From Carposina sasakii (Eukaryota > Arthropoda > Insecta > Lepidoptera > Carposinidae), in NCBI GenBank assembly GCA_014607495.2, contig CP053165.1, forward strand, positions 4,706,906-4,770,905: a stretch of 64,000 nt of DNA. The letters run 5' to 3'. Below the pieces are notes generated by a model. That model was not told where the DNA came from, did not search any database, and worked only from the letters and a program-made list of their open reading frames with translations. This document shows positions 44,304 through 58,400 of this stretch, in pieces. The translations under genes and the position numbers were made by a program. The first letter of the stretch is position 1. The number at the start of each line of letters is the position of its first letter.

Positions 44304-46210
44304 CAACCTTCATATTAGGAACACGAAAAAGTGATGTTATGTTATAAGACCTCAGTTAGCAAAGAAAGATTTCATTTTAGAATTTCATTAAGTAAACTCA
44401 TTTATTTTGTATATTGACGATCAGCTCCATAACACTTCCTGATTCTATGATCCCAGTACACCTCCACTTCGAAAACTTCTAAAGTCCATCAAAATGCGCA
44501 TAAATCAAAACTTATGATGTATTTGCCGAATAAATGTCGCTTCGAATTTCCAGTAAAGTTGTTTATTCTGTTTTCCTCAGGTTTATTGATGTTGGAAAAA
44601 TTTATTAAACGAAATATTCCCTATTTGATGAGAAAGGTGAACTTTGAGAAGGAAAATATTTTTTGAATATGACCAAATTAATGTAGGTACTTAGAATAAT
44701 AAATTGAAAGGTTCTATTTTTACGTAATTAATTTAAACTTTTATAACTGAATCAACGTTTCTTTCTTTTAAAACTAACGTTAAGAGACGTGCAATAAAAC
44801 TCATCTATTAGGAAATTAGGAATAATTTATACCTAGGTACTTGTATCTACTGAACAATTTGTAATGCCAACGAATTCTTCTACCCAACGATGCCCTGTAT
44901 TTAACCGAATTATAATTAAAACGATTTGACGACTAGGTCCAATTTCGCATAATTTCGAGGCTCTATTGGCTGCATTCTAATAAGCTGGAAATCTGAACGT
45001 GTCCCGAAATGAATTCGTACTCAGTTCACTAATGACATGTTAGCTAATTAAACTAGACGCATTTTGCATAGCTGTGAACATTGTCCTTTCTATAGATTTC
45101 GGTTCATTTTACCATATTAACGCAATTTTAGGACGGCAAATTGGTTTTGTCGCTACGATAAATTTAATTGTTGAAATTATGACTATAAATTAGATTTTGC
45201 GTAGATTACAATGTTTTTACCACTAACGAAAAAGAAAGAACAAGCAATATATTCTTTGCTTAAATTAAACCGGCTCATTTTTAGAAATGAGCTAAAAGAA
45301 ATATTTTTTACTTGCGCTTTAATAAATAATAATAAGAGCACTTTCGTTTATTCATGACATTGTTTACGCACTTTCTAGCATTGTAGTCGCACGAAACTGT
45401 AAAACATTACTCTTACTAGATCTTTGTGACGCAGTTTTATTATGCGTTTATTATAAATATTTTTTTAAAGAAAAATTAATAAGTATGTACTTGGGTTAGT
45501 TTATATCAACGTTTATTACAATACTCTAATCCAGTAAAATAGCTGTAACCATAGAATAAAAATAACTTAACAGTAACATAATTGCTTACTTAGTCCTTTT
45601 TGTATACCACAACAATTTAAAAGGTCTCATTTGAAATCTGAAATAAAATCACTAGTAAACTCATTGCAAAACGGCGTTATTTTAACCAAATTAATTAACG
45701 GAAACTGCTTTGCGAGTTCCCGCGTGGAAGTTTTAACTGCAAGTGAATAGAACTTTAGTTTACATTGACTGTATAAAGTGTAAATAATGTAGTGAAACTT
45801 AGGTAAATACGTTACAGTTTATTCTTGGCAATAGGAAAGCAAAGGAAGATGAAACATGTATGAAACCAAATTAAGAAAAGTTTGTTTTCTTAAGTATCAA
45901 ATAAAATTATAGTGCAGTTTTCGGTAGAGGTTGCCAAGAAGATTGCATTTATTTATAAAACATTTAGCTTTTGATATTTCACAAAAATCTATACTTTGTT
46001 TGACTTCTGACATGTTTAGTCTAGATTGTATATTTGTTGACCAGAGATTTCTAGTATGCATGTAGGTATGTTTATCGTTTGTCCACTGAATCATTTTTAT
46101 TCTGTGATTCATTGCATTTCAACAATCTTGCCAATTCATTTTTGTAATAACAATTTTGTTAATTGTTCCCAATCAATTTCAGTATGGATATACTTAATAT
46201 TTGAACAGAG
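44304..46210. other. Gene-free stretch
   Basis: No gene, RNA or clear repeat was found in this AT-rich sequence. Confidence 0.5.
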
Positions 46211-46214
46211 TAGA

Positions 46215-46335
46215 TTATTATAAAATTATTAATAAAGAAATGGAAAAAATTCCTCACCCGGGTGTCGATTGCATGCGTTGAGCCACCGGGTCAATTACTC
46301 GGATGACGAATTTTACCATCTCTTTTCTATTTATT
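46215..46335 (-). repeat. tRNA-derived SINE-like repeat family B, copy 3 (internally deleted)
   Basis: The tail TAAAATTATTAATAAAGAAA, the CTCACCCGGGTGTCGATTGC segment, GAGCCACCGGGTCAATTAC and TCGGATGACGAATTTTACCA are present. About 45 bp between the B-box-like and A-box-like parts are missing compared with copy 2. Confidence 0.65.
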
Positions 46336-49300
46336 GGTTTTTAACTTACACTCAACTGGCAAACATAGACTCCTTTTTTTTTATTCCCGCTGTTAATGAT
46401 TTTACACTTAAAAATATTTGCATACTTATTATATTAATTACAAACATTCTTTATTAACCAACTACAAAATTTGGCAAAATCGAGCTGAGAGCCACAGAAA
46501 TTCGAGTAGTAAAAAAAAACCTTTGTTCCAAGCCCAAGCGCAAATGTTTGGGTATTTCTTACTAAAACAAACAGCAGGGTTCGAACGTGTGATGCAGAGG
46601 AGAATGGCTATATACGTGCCTAATCGAGGCCCCTAAGAAAGGGCCAAACGTGTCGGGTTGCCTCAAATAAGGATTAACAGCTCATTGTTAAGAATTCGCA
46701 GAAAGGCAACGATATAAAATGAAAATACCTGTGCGAATTGTGGTTTATTGAAACTTCGAGTGTGCAAGTTCAAAGGTGCATGTTTTTATTCCGTTTACCT
46801 TGTTCATTGGACTGGTCGTTGATTAGGTTGTTGGTATATTGTTCTATTGTTATGGCTACACTACGAGTGCAGGTTTTCCGTATAGCCAAGATTTATCTTG
46901 TAATTCTAAAATGATACTTAACCGCACGATCTAGGTCGATTACATTAGCGTAGAAGGTAAGGTACCAAACCTATAAATGTACGAGTTAGGTATGCAATAA
47001 TATTATATTTTTTTGGAATGACACAATTTATAAGCTATGGTACGGCAATTATAAAAATAGATGGTTTCTAAAGCTACCATAGGTAGCCAATAAAAATTGG
47101 GCTTTTTTGATGGACAACGGATAAACTAAAACTTCTTAGAACAAATATGTAATACACGAAACTTCGCAATATACAAAACTTCCAACAGTTCAATATTGTG
47201 CGAAGTTTGCACATCCGTATCAATTTGTGCCGAAGTAACCAATTAGGTAGCAGAGGCAGTCGGAGCCATTCCCTGCACATGGGCAGTTTTCGAGCCAATT
47301 TTCCCTAGAAAACAAAATAATAAGGGAGAAACCAAATATACTATTGGTGATGCTACTGTCTTCGTAAGAAACACGTATTAAATTTATTTATGAATTTTGG
47401 TTAATATAAAGAAAAAAATAAACCTAAAATAAAATTAACATAGAGTAGGTACCTATGCACCTAATGTTAAATAACATTTATAATAAATGTATAAGGTTTA
47501 AGTAAATACATTAAGATTTGGTAATTACTTTATGCTAAAATAATGTATATAATAACCTCTTGAAAATAAATGAAAGGACATTATTTTTAAAGAAGTATAA
47601 GAATATTCCTAACAATGCTCTTTTAAAATTCTCTAAAATAATATTGATAGCAAAAGCATCACAATTTTCAAAGATATCGAAGAGAGGCTGTCAAAGGAAG
47701 CTAGCTTTACAAATCAGTGGACAACCTTTATGATTCGTAGACTGCGCTGACTCAGGGAGGGGAGCTAATTGCACAAACAAACAAGCGCAGTATTTATTTA
47801 CAGGAATACTGAAACTTGCACAAAGCTCCGCTGATATGTTTATTCCAGCAAAACGCAACTTCGTGTTAGCTTTTCACTTTACTTTGACTTTTGCTTGCAG
47901 TTGTTTTGTGTGCAAATTATGGAAGTTTTAGTGTACAACGTGTAAACGTTGATCCTATGAGTTGTGAATGTTCTTTTATAAAGGAGTCTTATCGTATGAC
48001 CGTAATTGGAACGTATCACTTCCAAAACCGAATTATAAGAGTGGTGGTTTTATAAAAAAAAGTATGTAATTATTAAAATTATACTTCATACTGAATCTTT
48101 TAATAGAATTATGGCAAAAGTTAATAATTTTACGTGCATGTAAAAATAGACAGCTTAAGCACACTGAACAACCTAGCTAACCGGAACCCGAAATCCTTTG
48201 AAATAAATACAGAAAAACAACATCTGTTAAATTAAAGCTTGCCAGCTGAGTGGTTACCCGCCAAATCGCTGCCACATGTCGCTCGTCCAACTTGAATCGA
48301 GCTTTTTGAATTTGCAAAACCGTTACCTGATTCAAGTGGGCGCAGAGATACACTTGTGGAGACCTTTTGGCTTTTGTTTTTATGGAACATGGCGGCTGTA
48401 CCACCCACCTTTATCGACTTGACTTTCTGGAATTGTAAATATGTATACGTGCTTAAATAAAGCATTATGGTAATATTGTGTTTGGTTGTATTAATGCTAG
48501 ACGAATTTTCGAATATATCCAGTCGCAAAATGAAGGAAAATAATGAATATGTAAACTGTATTGAGAGCACAGAAAGTAATTTGGCATTGTTATTTGTAAC
48601 AAATGCCGAGCTCACGAGTAATAGAAATACCGGTCTACGTATATTTTGTTGAAAAGACGAATATAACAAGGAATATGCCCGTAGCTCATTAAAATACTTA
48701 TGGATAATATTTGTGAAATCCTCACAAATATGGCGGAATTATATACGTGTTTTCACCCGTATTTATGACCGTCAATGGAAATGAGGCATGTTGAAGTACT
48801 ATGCAGCGGCTGCGTTAGGGTTCGAATGACATAAAGTGTGTTGAGGTGGTGATGGACGAGCCTCCTGGGTGGTCTACGTGACTCTGCCACACACGTCCGA
48901 GGTTTAGATCTTTCGATAGAACCAAGTTGTCTGCTACATTAATAGTTTTATTTTGGTAGAGATTGCATCGCTAAAAAAGTTAAAGGTACATTATTTAACT
49001 TTTTTATATTATTATACGTATAAGTATTTATTGATATATTGTTTTAGATACTAAAAATAACGATTCCTCGTTGTTATGAAAGCTTTTTTAAACTACTTTA
49101 CCTGGTTCTATTTCAATAAAATTACAGTAGAGTACAGTACGTAAAAAATATAATATGCACGACTACAAGTACAGGACTATAGGTAATATCAAATGTACAA
49201 ATAATATTCCATTAGTACAAACTGGTATTTTCAAAATGATATTTTAAAGGATTAATAAATTTCAGCACTTTGACCACTGCACCAGCTAATTACTGTAATG

Positions 49301-50567
49301 GAAAATACTTATCATGTTATTGTGTGTAATGTTTTTATAAATGAATGCGTGCTTTATTTCTGCTAATAGCGTCATCCCCGAATGATAAACGACAAAATTT
49401 GCAACTACCACTTTTGTTTTGATAGGCTGTCGTTCTTAAAAAAAAAACTAACATCATTTATTTATAGAAAAAAAAAACCCGAACGCGTAAACTTTTAAAC
49501 CCAGTGTTACTCTCACGACTAAGGGTCAGTTCACACCGAGACGCGACGCGACGACACTCGAAGAGGCCAATGATTTCGCACTACGCCGCGATCCGCCGCG
49601 AGACGCATCACCATGTCGCAAGGCGCATCGAAGCAAGGCGAATCTAAATGATATATCTCAAGGTGAAATGCAACTTTAGGCTTTAGACTCTAAACACTGC
49701 ACACTCTACCAAAGAAATACACATACAAACATACTTATTACCTTATTATCTGCCACAAAAGATTTAAACACACTTGCTTTGATAGTTTTCCTTGGCAATT
49801 AAATGAAAGTTTTATGCTAGGGTTTTGTGATAAACGGAAATAGATAGCTATATCTGCTCCTTATTTTTATTACATCCGACACTGATTTTTATGGACATAC
49901 GGCTTACTAATCTCTACATTAAAATAGAGAATAATTTATAATGATAAGCGTTTATTTCCAACATATTTTATTATTTTAATTAAATATTTCATTTACTGCT
50001 ACAAAATTAAACTTTATAACTTTATAGCTTTAGTATAAAATGAGGAACTTATTATCCCTTTCACACTTCAAACAAGATTTGATCGTGCGGAATGTTATTC
50101 GGAAAACTTGGGAGTTCTTCGCAAATTACTCATTTCTGTTTGTTTATCATTAGAAACATAAAGGTTATTTTGTTGTATTGTATTATTTTATTGCATGATA
50201 GTCAAAATAACAAATCATACAATTATTGTGTGTAAAAACTTTACCTTCTATCTTGTCTTGCATACTAAATCTATTTCTACATTCAACATGAACCGTGGGC
50301 ATCCTAGTAATAACTATAAGTCGATTGGAAGTGCATTTCACTATTAGAATATGGCAAATCCCCAGAATCTTCCCCTGACAGAAGCGAGCGCCAGAATCGC
50401 CAGAGCGGAGCCAATAAATCGTGCTCAGGAGTTATCTACAGCTGCAGTTGTACTTGACTCTATGGTTACCTGTGTAAACGTAGCACTTTGAAATTATATT
50501 TTAAACTAAAAGGAAGGAAATTCCTCTGTTTGTTAATAATTTCTCTTTACTTGCTTGGCTTGCTGGA
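46336..50567. other. Long gene-free stretch
   Basis: Open frames of up to 145 codons (48232-48669, minus strand) lack motifs and protein-like composition. A GC-rich block of CGACGCGACGCG type lies at 49535-49640. No gene is supported. Confidence 0.45.
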
Positions 50568-50670
50568 AGAGATCTCTTGTAGAGATAAGCTTGCCATTGT
50601 ACATGCATCTCTTCTTTTATCTTGTACCTATGTAATATTTTTTGTGTATGTGCAATAAAGAATAAGAAAT
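50568..50670 (+). repeat. LINE 3'-end fragment, family H copy 2
   Basis: GGCTTGCTGGAAGAGATCTC, TTGTAGAGATAAGCTTGCC, TTGTACATGC and a terminal GCAATAAAGAATAAG match the copy at 28651. The AATAAAG ending suggests the element's polyadenylation signal. Confidence 0.6.
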
Positions 50671-51812
50671 AGTTGGATTGTGTGTTATGTTTGTATAATT
50701 TTGGAAACTCTCTCAATACATATTTAGCTATTGAATGATTGTAAATTTACGTCTAAATTCTTTATCCATATTATTTAGGTATATAGAAAAAACCCAACGG
50801 CGGCGTCGACGACGGCGAAAATGCTGTACCAATCTTACCCAGTGTCACTCTCATGACTAAGAGAAATATACTGATACTTCTTGATTTGATTTAAGCTTAA
50901 ATGCGCAAGGCGTATAGGCTCTAGAGTATACCAAAGACATACATACATACCTACACACGGTCGAAAAACATATCTGGCGCAGTGGGGGTAATAAATCATT
51001 GCATACGTTTTTATATATTTTCGATTTTTGAGACTTAAATCTCGTTGTATTGGATCGCTGCCTCAAATTGGGCTAGTTCCTATCGTAAATCGTACATGGC
51101 TGGTCCTGTCAGGAAAAGGGAATTTATCTGACTAACTTTGCGTTACTATGTTCGTGGTTAAAACTGCCAGAAACTTAATTTATTATGTACATCCGCGACA
51201 AGTTAATATGATGGGGACAAATTGGAAATTATTAGTTATATTGCATGGAGACAGGTGGACAGATATTTTTTTCCGATTTGGTCCCTAAAGTGCCAAAACA
51301 GAGTGACAGTTTGGTATTATTTAATTCAGAATCTTATCATATATTATTTAGGTATAGCATGCATATTAAATTTTATTCTTCTTTTCCGGTTATTCATATG
51401 ATTCTTCATCTTTTTCAAATAGATATTCCTCAACGGTGCTGTTTCACTAAAGGCCATCAAAAGACCATCTAGTCTCAAAAGTTCCAAAACCATTACTAAG
51501 AAATGGGAGTTCAAGACTACCTAACTTCAACCTGTTTACTACGAGTAAAACAGTTCTCCTTTGACTTGAGCTTAAATACGTAAGTGTCCATAATCTTGAC
51601 TAGTTCCAGAACACTTAAAACAGTAAGTAATTTTGGAGTTATCTTCAAGCTTCACCTTTATGTTCAAGTGGTTTTAGAGATTATGCAGCACGTGGTTTGG
51701 TTTTTGGTTGCATTTAAGGCTTATCTCTTTAGTCACGAAGACAGATAAGTTGGAAGTTATGAATGCGTCTGTGTATGTGATTAATTTTCATTTTATGCGA
51801 AATATATTTAGG
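50671..51812. other. Gene-free stretch
   Basis: Only short motif-free open frames and a CATACATACATACC tract near 50938 are seen. Confidence 0.45.
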
Positions 51813-52151
51813 GTCGCGGGCGTCCACTAGTAGGGACGCCCGCGACTCCGTCCACATGGTCTACAGAAAAAACAAAATGTCAAAATTATCCGGGATAAAA
51901 ACATTTTCCCGGGATAAAAAGTAGCCTATTGTTAAGTGGGACCTGTCACAATATATTCCTGAAAACTGCATCGAAATCGGTTCAGCCGTTTCTGAGATTA
52001 GCGTGCACAAACGCACAGACAAACAGGCAATAATTCCAAAAATCATCGTTTTGGGTTCTATTGCGTTGATAAAGGTCTCTTATAATATTTTTTCTCATAT
52101 ATCTTCCATGTACAGACAGCGATCCGTTACATTTTTATTATATGTATAGAT
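51813..52151 (+). repeat. Dispersed repeat family A, copy 4, with a head-to-head palindrome at its start
   Basis: The main copy begins GGACGCCCGCGACTCCG at 51834 and is the longest uninterrupted one. It includes the GTTCTATTGCGTTGATAAAG block, CAGCGATCCGTTAC and the tail TATGTATAGATG. Directly before it, GTCGCGGGCGTCC (51813-51825) is the exact reverse complement of 51834-51846, with ACTAGTAG between. Confidence 0.8.
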
Positions 52152-53629
52152 GTACCTACCCAACTATATCATAAATGCCAATGTGATTAAATTTTGCGCA
52201 ATTTAGGTAGGTATTACTCGTAGACGGCTTAATTAACTCAGTGCATACTCTGACAGATGCTTTACGTTTTCATTTTTCCTTTCTGATAATGAGGGCTTTT
52301 CTGATAATTCAAAAGTCCTCCTAAGTTTTTTTTGATTAGTCAGAAAATCTCAATTTTTTATATATGTTTTTTTGTGGCCATTAGAAGGGTACGTACTCTA
52401 TACATGAAATAAAGTAAGTTTATGCAAAAAAAAAGTGGAAAAAAAAAAAAAAATCCTATATAGTGTCCTATTAATTATTTTTTAGTGGAAAAATCACGCG
52501 CGTCTATGTGCACGTAACTCACTTTGGACCCTAATATTTGGAAACGCAGACACTTCCCAGGTATGTTATTTTCGTAGTTTTCGGGACCGTTGACGAGTAA
52601 GGGCATACCTCCTCAACACGTAAAGCTAAAAATCCTGTTATTTTCGCTAAGTAAGGTTCATTAGGTACCATTCACCTCCTTTACTTAGTACGAGTAATTA
52701 TGCTTAATACATTGCCTACTTTAGAAGTTTTATTAAAATTGCTGCCATTAACCATACACCACTCTTCTATCATAAACCTTTTAAGATCTCCATAAACGCC
52801 GCAGGTGCTTTTAACGTCCCCCAATCCTCAATTCTGTTAAGTGTTTTACAAAGCCATACAAATACGCCCAAGCCTTTTAACATTTCGCGCCCATCCATTC
52901 ATCCCATCCCTAATCCAATCTGAACTGACCACATCATTAATTTTCTACAATATCGCACCCTCAAAAAGCTTTTGCCTTCGATATTTCAACGCGAACTATT
53001 TATACTTCTTCCTGCGAACTAACAAAGGAGGTTGCCATAAATAAAGGTCTTACGTCTATACCCTTGGGAGTAGTACGGCCTAACGCAGTCCCTTTCTTGT
53101 TTTGATGTGGTCTAATGTTGCTGGCTCCCGGCGTATCATTTGGTTGCATGCATTGGAGAAAAGTAAACTTTTTGATGATGGCTGTGAGTTCAATGTCGGG
53201 TGTATTGGAGCGTGTACATTAATCATTACCTGCAGTCTCTTGTAAGGTCACGTGGCAGGGAGCTTTGATGTGGGTTGCCTTAAAGTCGCCAATAACAATA
53301 AAATTGGTATACAATTTCAGGAAACACTGTTGTTTTGTGAACTTCGATTTGATGAACTGATAGCGATGAAAGTAGGTATTTAAGATGTAGGTCTTTGATG
53401 TGTATTTTTTAAATAAATAACAAAGATTTTAGATGTGGGTGAATGGGATAGATTTTTTTTGCTATACATAACTCGAAAGTTGTAATAAAATACAGTAATT
53501 TATAGTCAAACATGGAAACAATCGGTTCAGAATCGTAAAATGTTGCAACTCTATTATAGAAAAAACGGTAATATATTTTTTTATTTAGGAAAACGCAAAT
53601 AAAAACGTCATTCTGAGAAACGTTAAAAT
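52152..53629. other. Gene-free stretch with a CAGGGTGT-MITE-related block
   Basis: 52525-52630 carries ACTTTGGACCCTAATATTTG, CAGACACTTCCCAGGTATG and GGGACCGTTGACGA, which also occur near 63405-63505. These are related to the interior of the 3315-3688 MITE. An A-rich tract lies at 52421-52453. No gene. Confidence 0.5.
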
Positions 53630-53745
53630 AATTATTAATAAAGAAATGGAAAAATTCACGGGTGGGAATCGAACAAATTCAGCGCTCTTAACTGAACCGG
53701 GTCAATTAATGAAATTTTAAATCACTTTTGGAAACGTTATTTTTT
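53630..53745 (-). repeat. tRNA-derived SINE-like repeat family B, copy 4
   Basis: AATTATTAATAAAGAAATGG, CACGGGTGGGAATCGAACAA, GAACCGGGTCAATTAA and GGAAACGTTATTTT mark a degraded copy. It has the same orientation as the others. Confidence 0.6.
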
Positions 53746-53817
53746 CTCCCGATAGTAACATAAAACTATTTTAACTCAACCATATCCCAACGGATTATAT
53801 TATGAAAAAGGATATTA

Positions 53818-53880
53818 TATATTATAAAATTATTAATAAAGAACCTTCGAACCCACGACCTTGGAGCGCTCTTACCAAAG
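53818..53880 (-). repeat. tRNA-derived SINE-like repeat family B, copy 5 (fragment)
   Basis: ATAAAATTATTAATAAAGAA is followed directly by CTTCGAACCCACGACCTTGG, a B-box-like region in reverse complement. The rest of the copy is missing. It lies only about 75 bp from copy 4. Confidence 0.55.
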
Positions 53881-55290
53881 TATAATACATTTAACATACT
53901 ATTTAAAATATTTACCCCATCCATAATGCGATGGAAAATTGTGCAAAAAGACAAGGGATATGCCTCAAGACATCCCATCCGTCATTCACACTCTCTGGAT
54001 TACGTGTGACGACATTTATTTTCTCTCGGACGGCTGTGGTAAAATTATTTTTACTGAACTCAAGCTGCTAACATTGCTCGTGAACGTTTAAGTACATCAT
54101 AATTGTAAGAAAATCTGCTTCAGACCATGATTGTGGTTAAGTTTACTTCTTTGAGTTTGTTTCCCATTTTATTTATTGAGTAGATCCAGAATATCCGTTG
54201 TCCAGTTTCCAAATCCTGCCACATATGTGGCCCACGCTATCTCGTTTCTCTCATGAGCCGCAATAAGAACAACAGGCGTATTATATTTCATTATGTGAAT
54301 AATTCATACGGGTCGTCTTCCAGCAACTGTACGATAAAAATTCCAAACGTATACCACATGACTTACACCAAACTCTCGTGAAACAAACAACTTTGCACCC
54401 AACGATATCGTGATACGATTTATATCACGAGCCTCGAAAGCACGTCACGAAATTCACCCATATCCTAAAGCTAAGCTGCAGAGGGGGTCATCTTTAAAGC
54501 GTTCGCTAAAATTTCTCGCTATAAATGTTAAAGGCCTTGAAATTATCACGACTATGCCTGCTGCATATTAAAGTAGGTGAAGAAACGTTTTTGGCATTCA
54601 CTGTGTTCACAGCGGATATAATTTGTTACGAGTATGTGCGAAATGGCGCTGCGCGAAGAATTAAGTGAAAATTAAGTTTCATAGTGTTAAGAGAGTTCAA
54701 ATGTTAATACCTCCGTTAATATAACTGTTAAGTTGACAGTTTTCTTGAAAGTTTTGCACTGTGTACTTCGCACATGTATTACCGTAATTAGTTTAACATA
54801 CTTATGTATTGTATAAACGTTGACAAAATAATATTTTTTTACCAGAATGTGGATACCTGTACCTATTAATTTCTCTGTACCTAAATATATTTTTACACTA
54901 TCCCCGCTTTATCTACTAAAACAAAATCTATTGATTAATCTAACCAAGATTGTGCACTTACGCGAGTCTTCATCTCAGTCACGCGCAGTCTTTTGTTCTC
55001 GAATACCAGAAGACATCTTTTGTTCCTCTCCGGTCGGTCACTAATAGCGTTCTTACAAGGGGAGCGAGGCTAGATTATTTTTTGTTCTATTTACGATCGC
55101 TTTGATAATACGCCCCTTTTGTTTCGGTAGCTTGGGTTGGTTAATGAATTTTGGTCTACAAAACTGGACGAGAAGTGTGTTTGGATGGCTAAATATTAAT
55201 ATTATTTCTCCTTTGTAAAACTAAGAAACCTACTGCTGATGCGGCTTCACTAGAATACATAAGCTGCATCTTCGTTCGTGCATGACATAA
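53881..55290. other. Gene-free stretch
   Basis: No supported feature. A 65-codon open frame near 54847 has no recognisable motif. Confidence 0.45.
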
Positions 55291-55445
55291 GAGTCGACTA
55301 AGGAACTCAGGCATTCTCTCAGGCGATAAGCTAGAAACTTGTTACTGATCATTATCATCTGTTCTCGCTATGCTAAACGTGGCTGTGGGATTTCTTTCAT
55401 GATGCTGCAGCTCTGGCTATCCCGTTTCGGAAACACAGCCTTGTG
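55291..55445. repeat. Dispersed repeat family C, copy 2
   Basis: CATTCTCTCAGGCGATAAGC, GCTATGCTAAACGTGGC, TTTCATGATGCTGCAGC and CTCTGGCTATCCCGTTTCGG align by eye with 43861-43990. The last phrase recurs alone near 56308, so a further fragment lies there. Confidence 0.55.
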
Positions 55446-58400
55446 TTTTGTTAGTTTATTTGAATGAAATGAAATAAATATGTTTATTTGATTAAATGTG
55501 GTACATTTGGTAAAGGTCTTGGTTAAAGTCAAATACAGGTCTCACACATTTAGTCGTCTCACAGTCAGGCATGCTTAAAATAATGGCTAGTATTAAATTC
55601 AAGGGCTATTTATTGTAAAAATAATTATATAAAATGTACACAATTGATATACATACAGGTTAAATTACATTATTGTAAATACGTAGGGCAAATTATAGAA
55701 ATAATATTAGTTGGTATTCAGGATAACACACAAGAACTAAGTTATCACATTATATGTATCATAACCAATTGTAAAGAATTCGTCATGAAAAGAGTAGATT
55801 TACTGATTAGCCATTTAATGTTAGAAAGTAGTAATTTACTAATAGTCGTTAGCAGCAATGCATTATATAATTTTAATACACATAGCGTGACACTTTTTTA
55901 TAAATGCGCTATTAGTTTGGTAAACCATCGTAGACTTGTGCATTCTAGATGCTACAAGGTTTTATGTCTTTCGCGTTTGGTGAATAGGATTTTTTTTCAC
56001 AACAAAGGATTCCAATACATACATGTATAGAGTCATTACCCTGAGTTAAAGGCTTACAATTCACGGACCAATGCCCGAACTCGCATTTCTTTTGGGCTAT
56101 ATGCAAGATTATATCACGTAACCATTACCCCATAACAATCCGTATCGTAGATTTGCGCACATATCCATGATACGCTATATAATGCCTACTTTCCGCATCT
56201 TTGACGTACGATAGAGGTCGTTGTGATTTCGCAGTTTTCGCATCATACACGCCTAAAAATTTAGTTTTTTATTGCAATTTTTTCTCCAAATTTATATCTA
56301 ATTTCAGCTCTGGCTATCCCGTTTCGGATGCCTTATGTGTTTTAAATCTAAGACGTGTCTAGTTTAAGAAATACCAATATTACAAAAAAAGATATTAAAA
56401 ATATGCCGTAAAAGCAATAGATCCCAATGAGCCTATATAGCATCGGTCGACATTTCCTCACAAAATCTTATCTTTTTCAACTTGTTTTGACACACAATCA
56501 CAACAAAAGAAGCTTCAAAGCATACCCAACAGACCCTAGGGACCTCCTGCTGGTAACTTTGCCCAATAAATATAGGATACGCCTCATTAAATTCTAACTA
56601 CATTTACCGCGCCAACTTTACCAGAAAACAGGTAAAAGTGAAAACATGTCTAAAGTTTTAATGAGAAAGTCCCATCGATAATTTAATCTCAACTTGGAAG
56701 TTGTATTAATAGGACTCGCTTGTAATGATCCGGCAAGAGCAAGATTTTTCCGTTGAAAATTTTCTTTTTCCGTAAACTTACCGACAAATTGATGTAGGTA
56801 GCTAAATCTTGGGAGACATACCTGTAAACAAATAAAAACAACATTACTATGTATTATCATTTTTGTACTAGGTAGGTAGGATCTAGTAATTATTTCTTGT
56901 TTTGACTTTAAAGTCCTGGTAAAACGCTTCGATCCAACCCTATATTTTCCTTGCCATCTGCTTCAACTAACTATAGGCAGAACTCCTATATATGGCGTGC
57001 GAGTAATAATTTCAATTTAACTAGTAAGACATTGGACATAGATCTGTTTGATACAAGTGCTGTAAATGAAATTTACAAATTTTGGTACGTTAATACTAAG
57101 TACTCAATGTATTTTTTTTGCGTTGTAAGTTTTATATTGTGCTTTTTATATTTGTTTTTAAATGTTATTAGTGGGGGAATAAATAATAATAAGAATATGT
57201 ACGTAAGTGATTCCTTTTAACTACACCGAATCCCTTCGGATTATATAGGAAGAATCTATAGAATCCATAACATCTAGAGAGAGTCTATCTATATTTCTAT
57301 ACTCGATACGTCTATCTAATATTTAATTTTAATTTTAGGTTTTATTATATTGTACATAATTTAGGTTAAATAATTACGACAATAAAGAAGAAAATTGTTT
57401 AACAATCTAATAAAATTGCAACTAAAAAGTACTCAATTAATGCGGAAATCCATCTAGCTATGTGTACTGAATAAGTTAATAATAACGTTATTCATTAAAC
57501 AAAAAAGTAAATGAAAATTAAAAGCAGTTTTAGACCACATCTCTAGTTGTACCAATTAACATAACAAAGGGTATAGACACGCAGACAATGGGACAAAATT
57601 TTAAATGTCATTATACGACAAACGAATGACATACAGCGCAAGCTCCTTTTAAAAGTAGAGGGTTGTTAATTGTATTAATTTATGGGCACATTGGGTGGTA
57701 GATGGAAGACAATTGTAACTAACTACTTCTAAAAATAGATCCATTTATTTAGATTGATTTTTATGTACCACTTTAAGACGATGTTTAGTGCCGCCATCAT
57801 TGTTATATTGATTTTACTGTATATGATCCTATTAAAATCTCACACAATATCCTACATATATGAAATTGTCGTGTCGTAGTTACCAAACTCCTCCGAAATG
57901 GCTTGACCGATTTTTATGAAATTTTATATGTAGGTACCGGTAGGTATTCGGTAGGTCTGAGAATAGGTGGTAAATTATTTTTTTATACTCCTTTAATGCA
58001 ATAAGCGACATCCATGCGGGCAACATCTAGTATGATATAAGTTTAGTATTAATGCAAAGTAAATAGCAGTTAATTATACCTATAATAATTACCTACCATA
58101 TTCATTCTATATATATGTTACATGCTCGAGTAGCTCTTCAAAGGTACTTTTCTACTGAGTCACTGTATTATTTTGTTAATTACTTCAAGTGGATGACGTG
58201 CATCGCCGCCATCAGAGTTTACACCGCGCTTTTTGAAACTTAATTAAACATACAACAACTAGGTATAGCAAATCTGATAAGAAATGTTACAAAATCCACC
58301 AGCAGAGGCTGTAACTGTCATATAAGTCATAGACGAATAATTTTTTTCAAATCAATTCAAATACATAGTTTATTTTATTTATTTATGAAATTAGAAAGCC

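Noticed and set aside
48232..48669. 145-codon minus-strand open frame as a gene
   Set aside because: No recognisable domain or signal is present, the frame overlaps equally open frames on both strands, and nothing suggests selection.
55644..56030. 128-codon open frame as a gene
   Set aside because: The composition follows the AT-rich background. It shows no domain, convincing start context, splice support or neighbouring gene.
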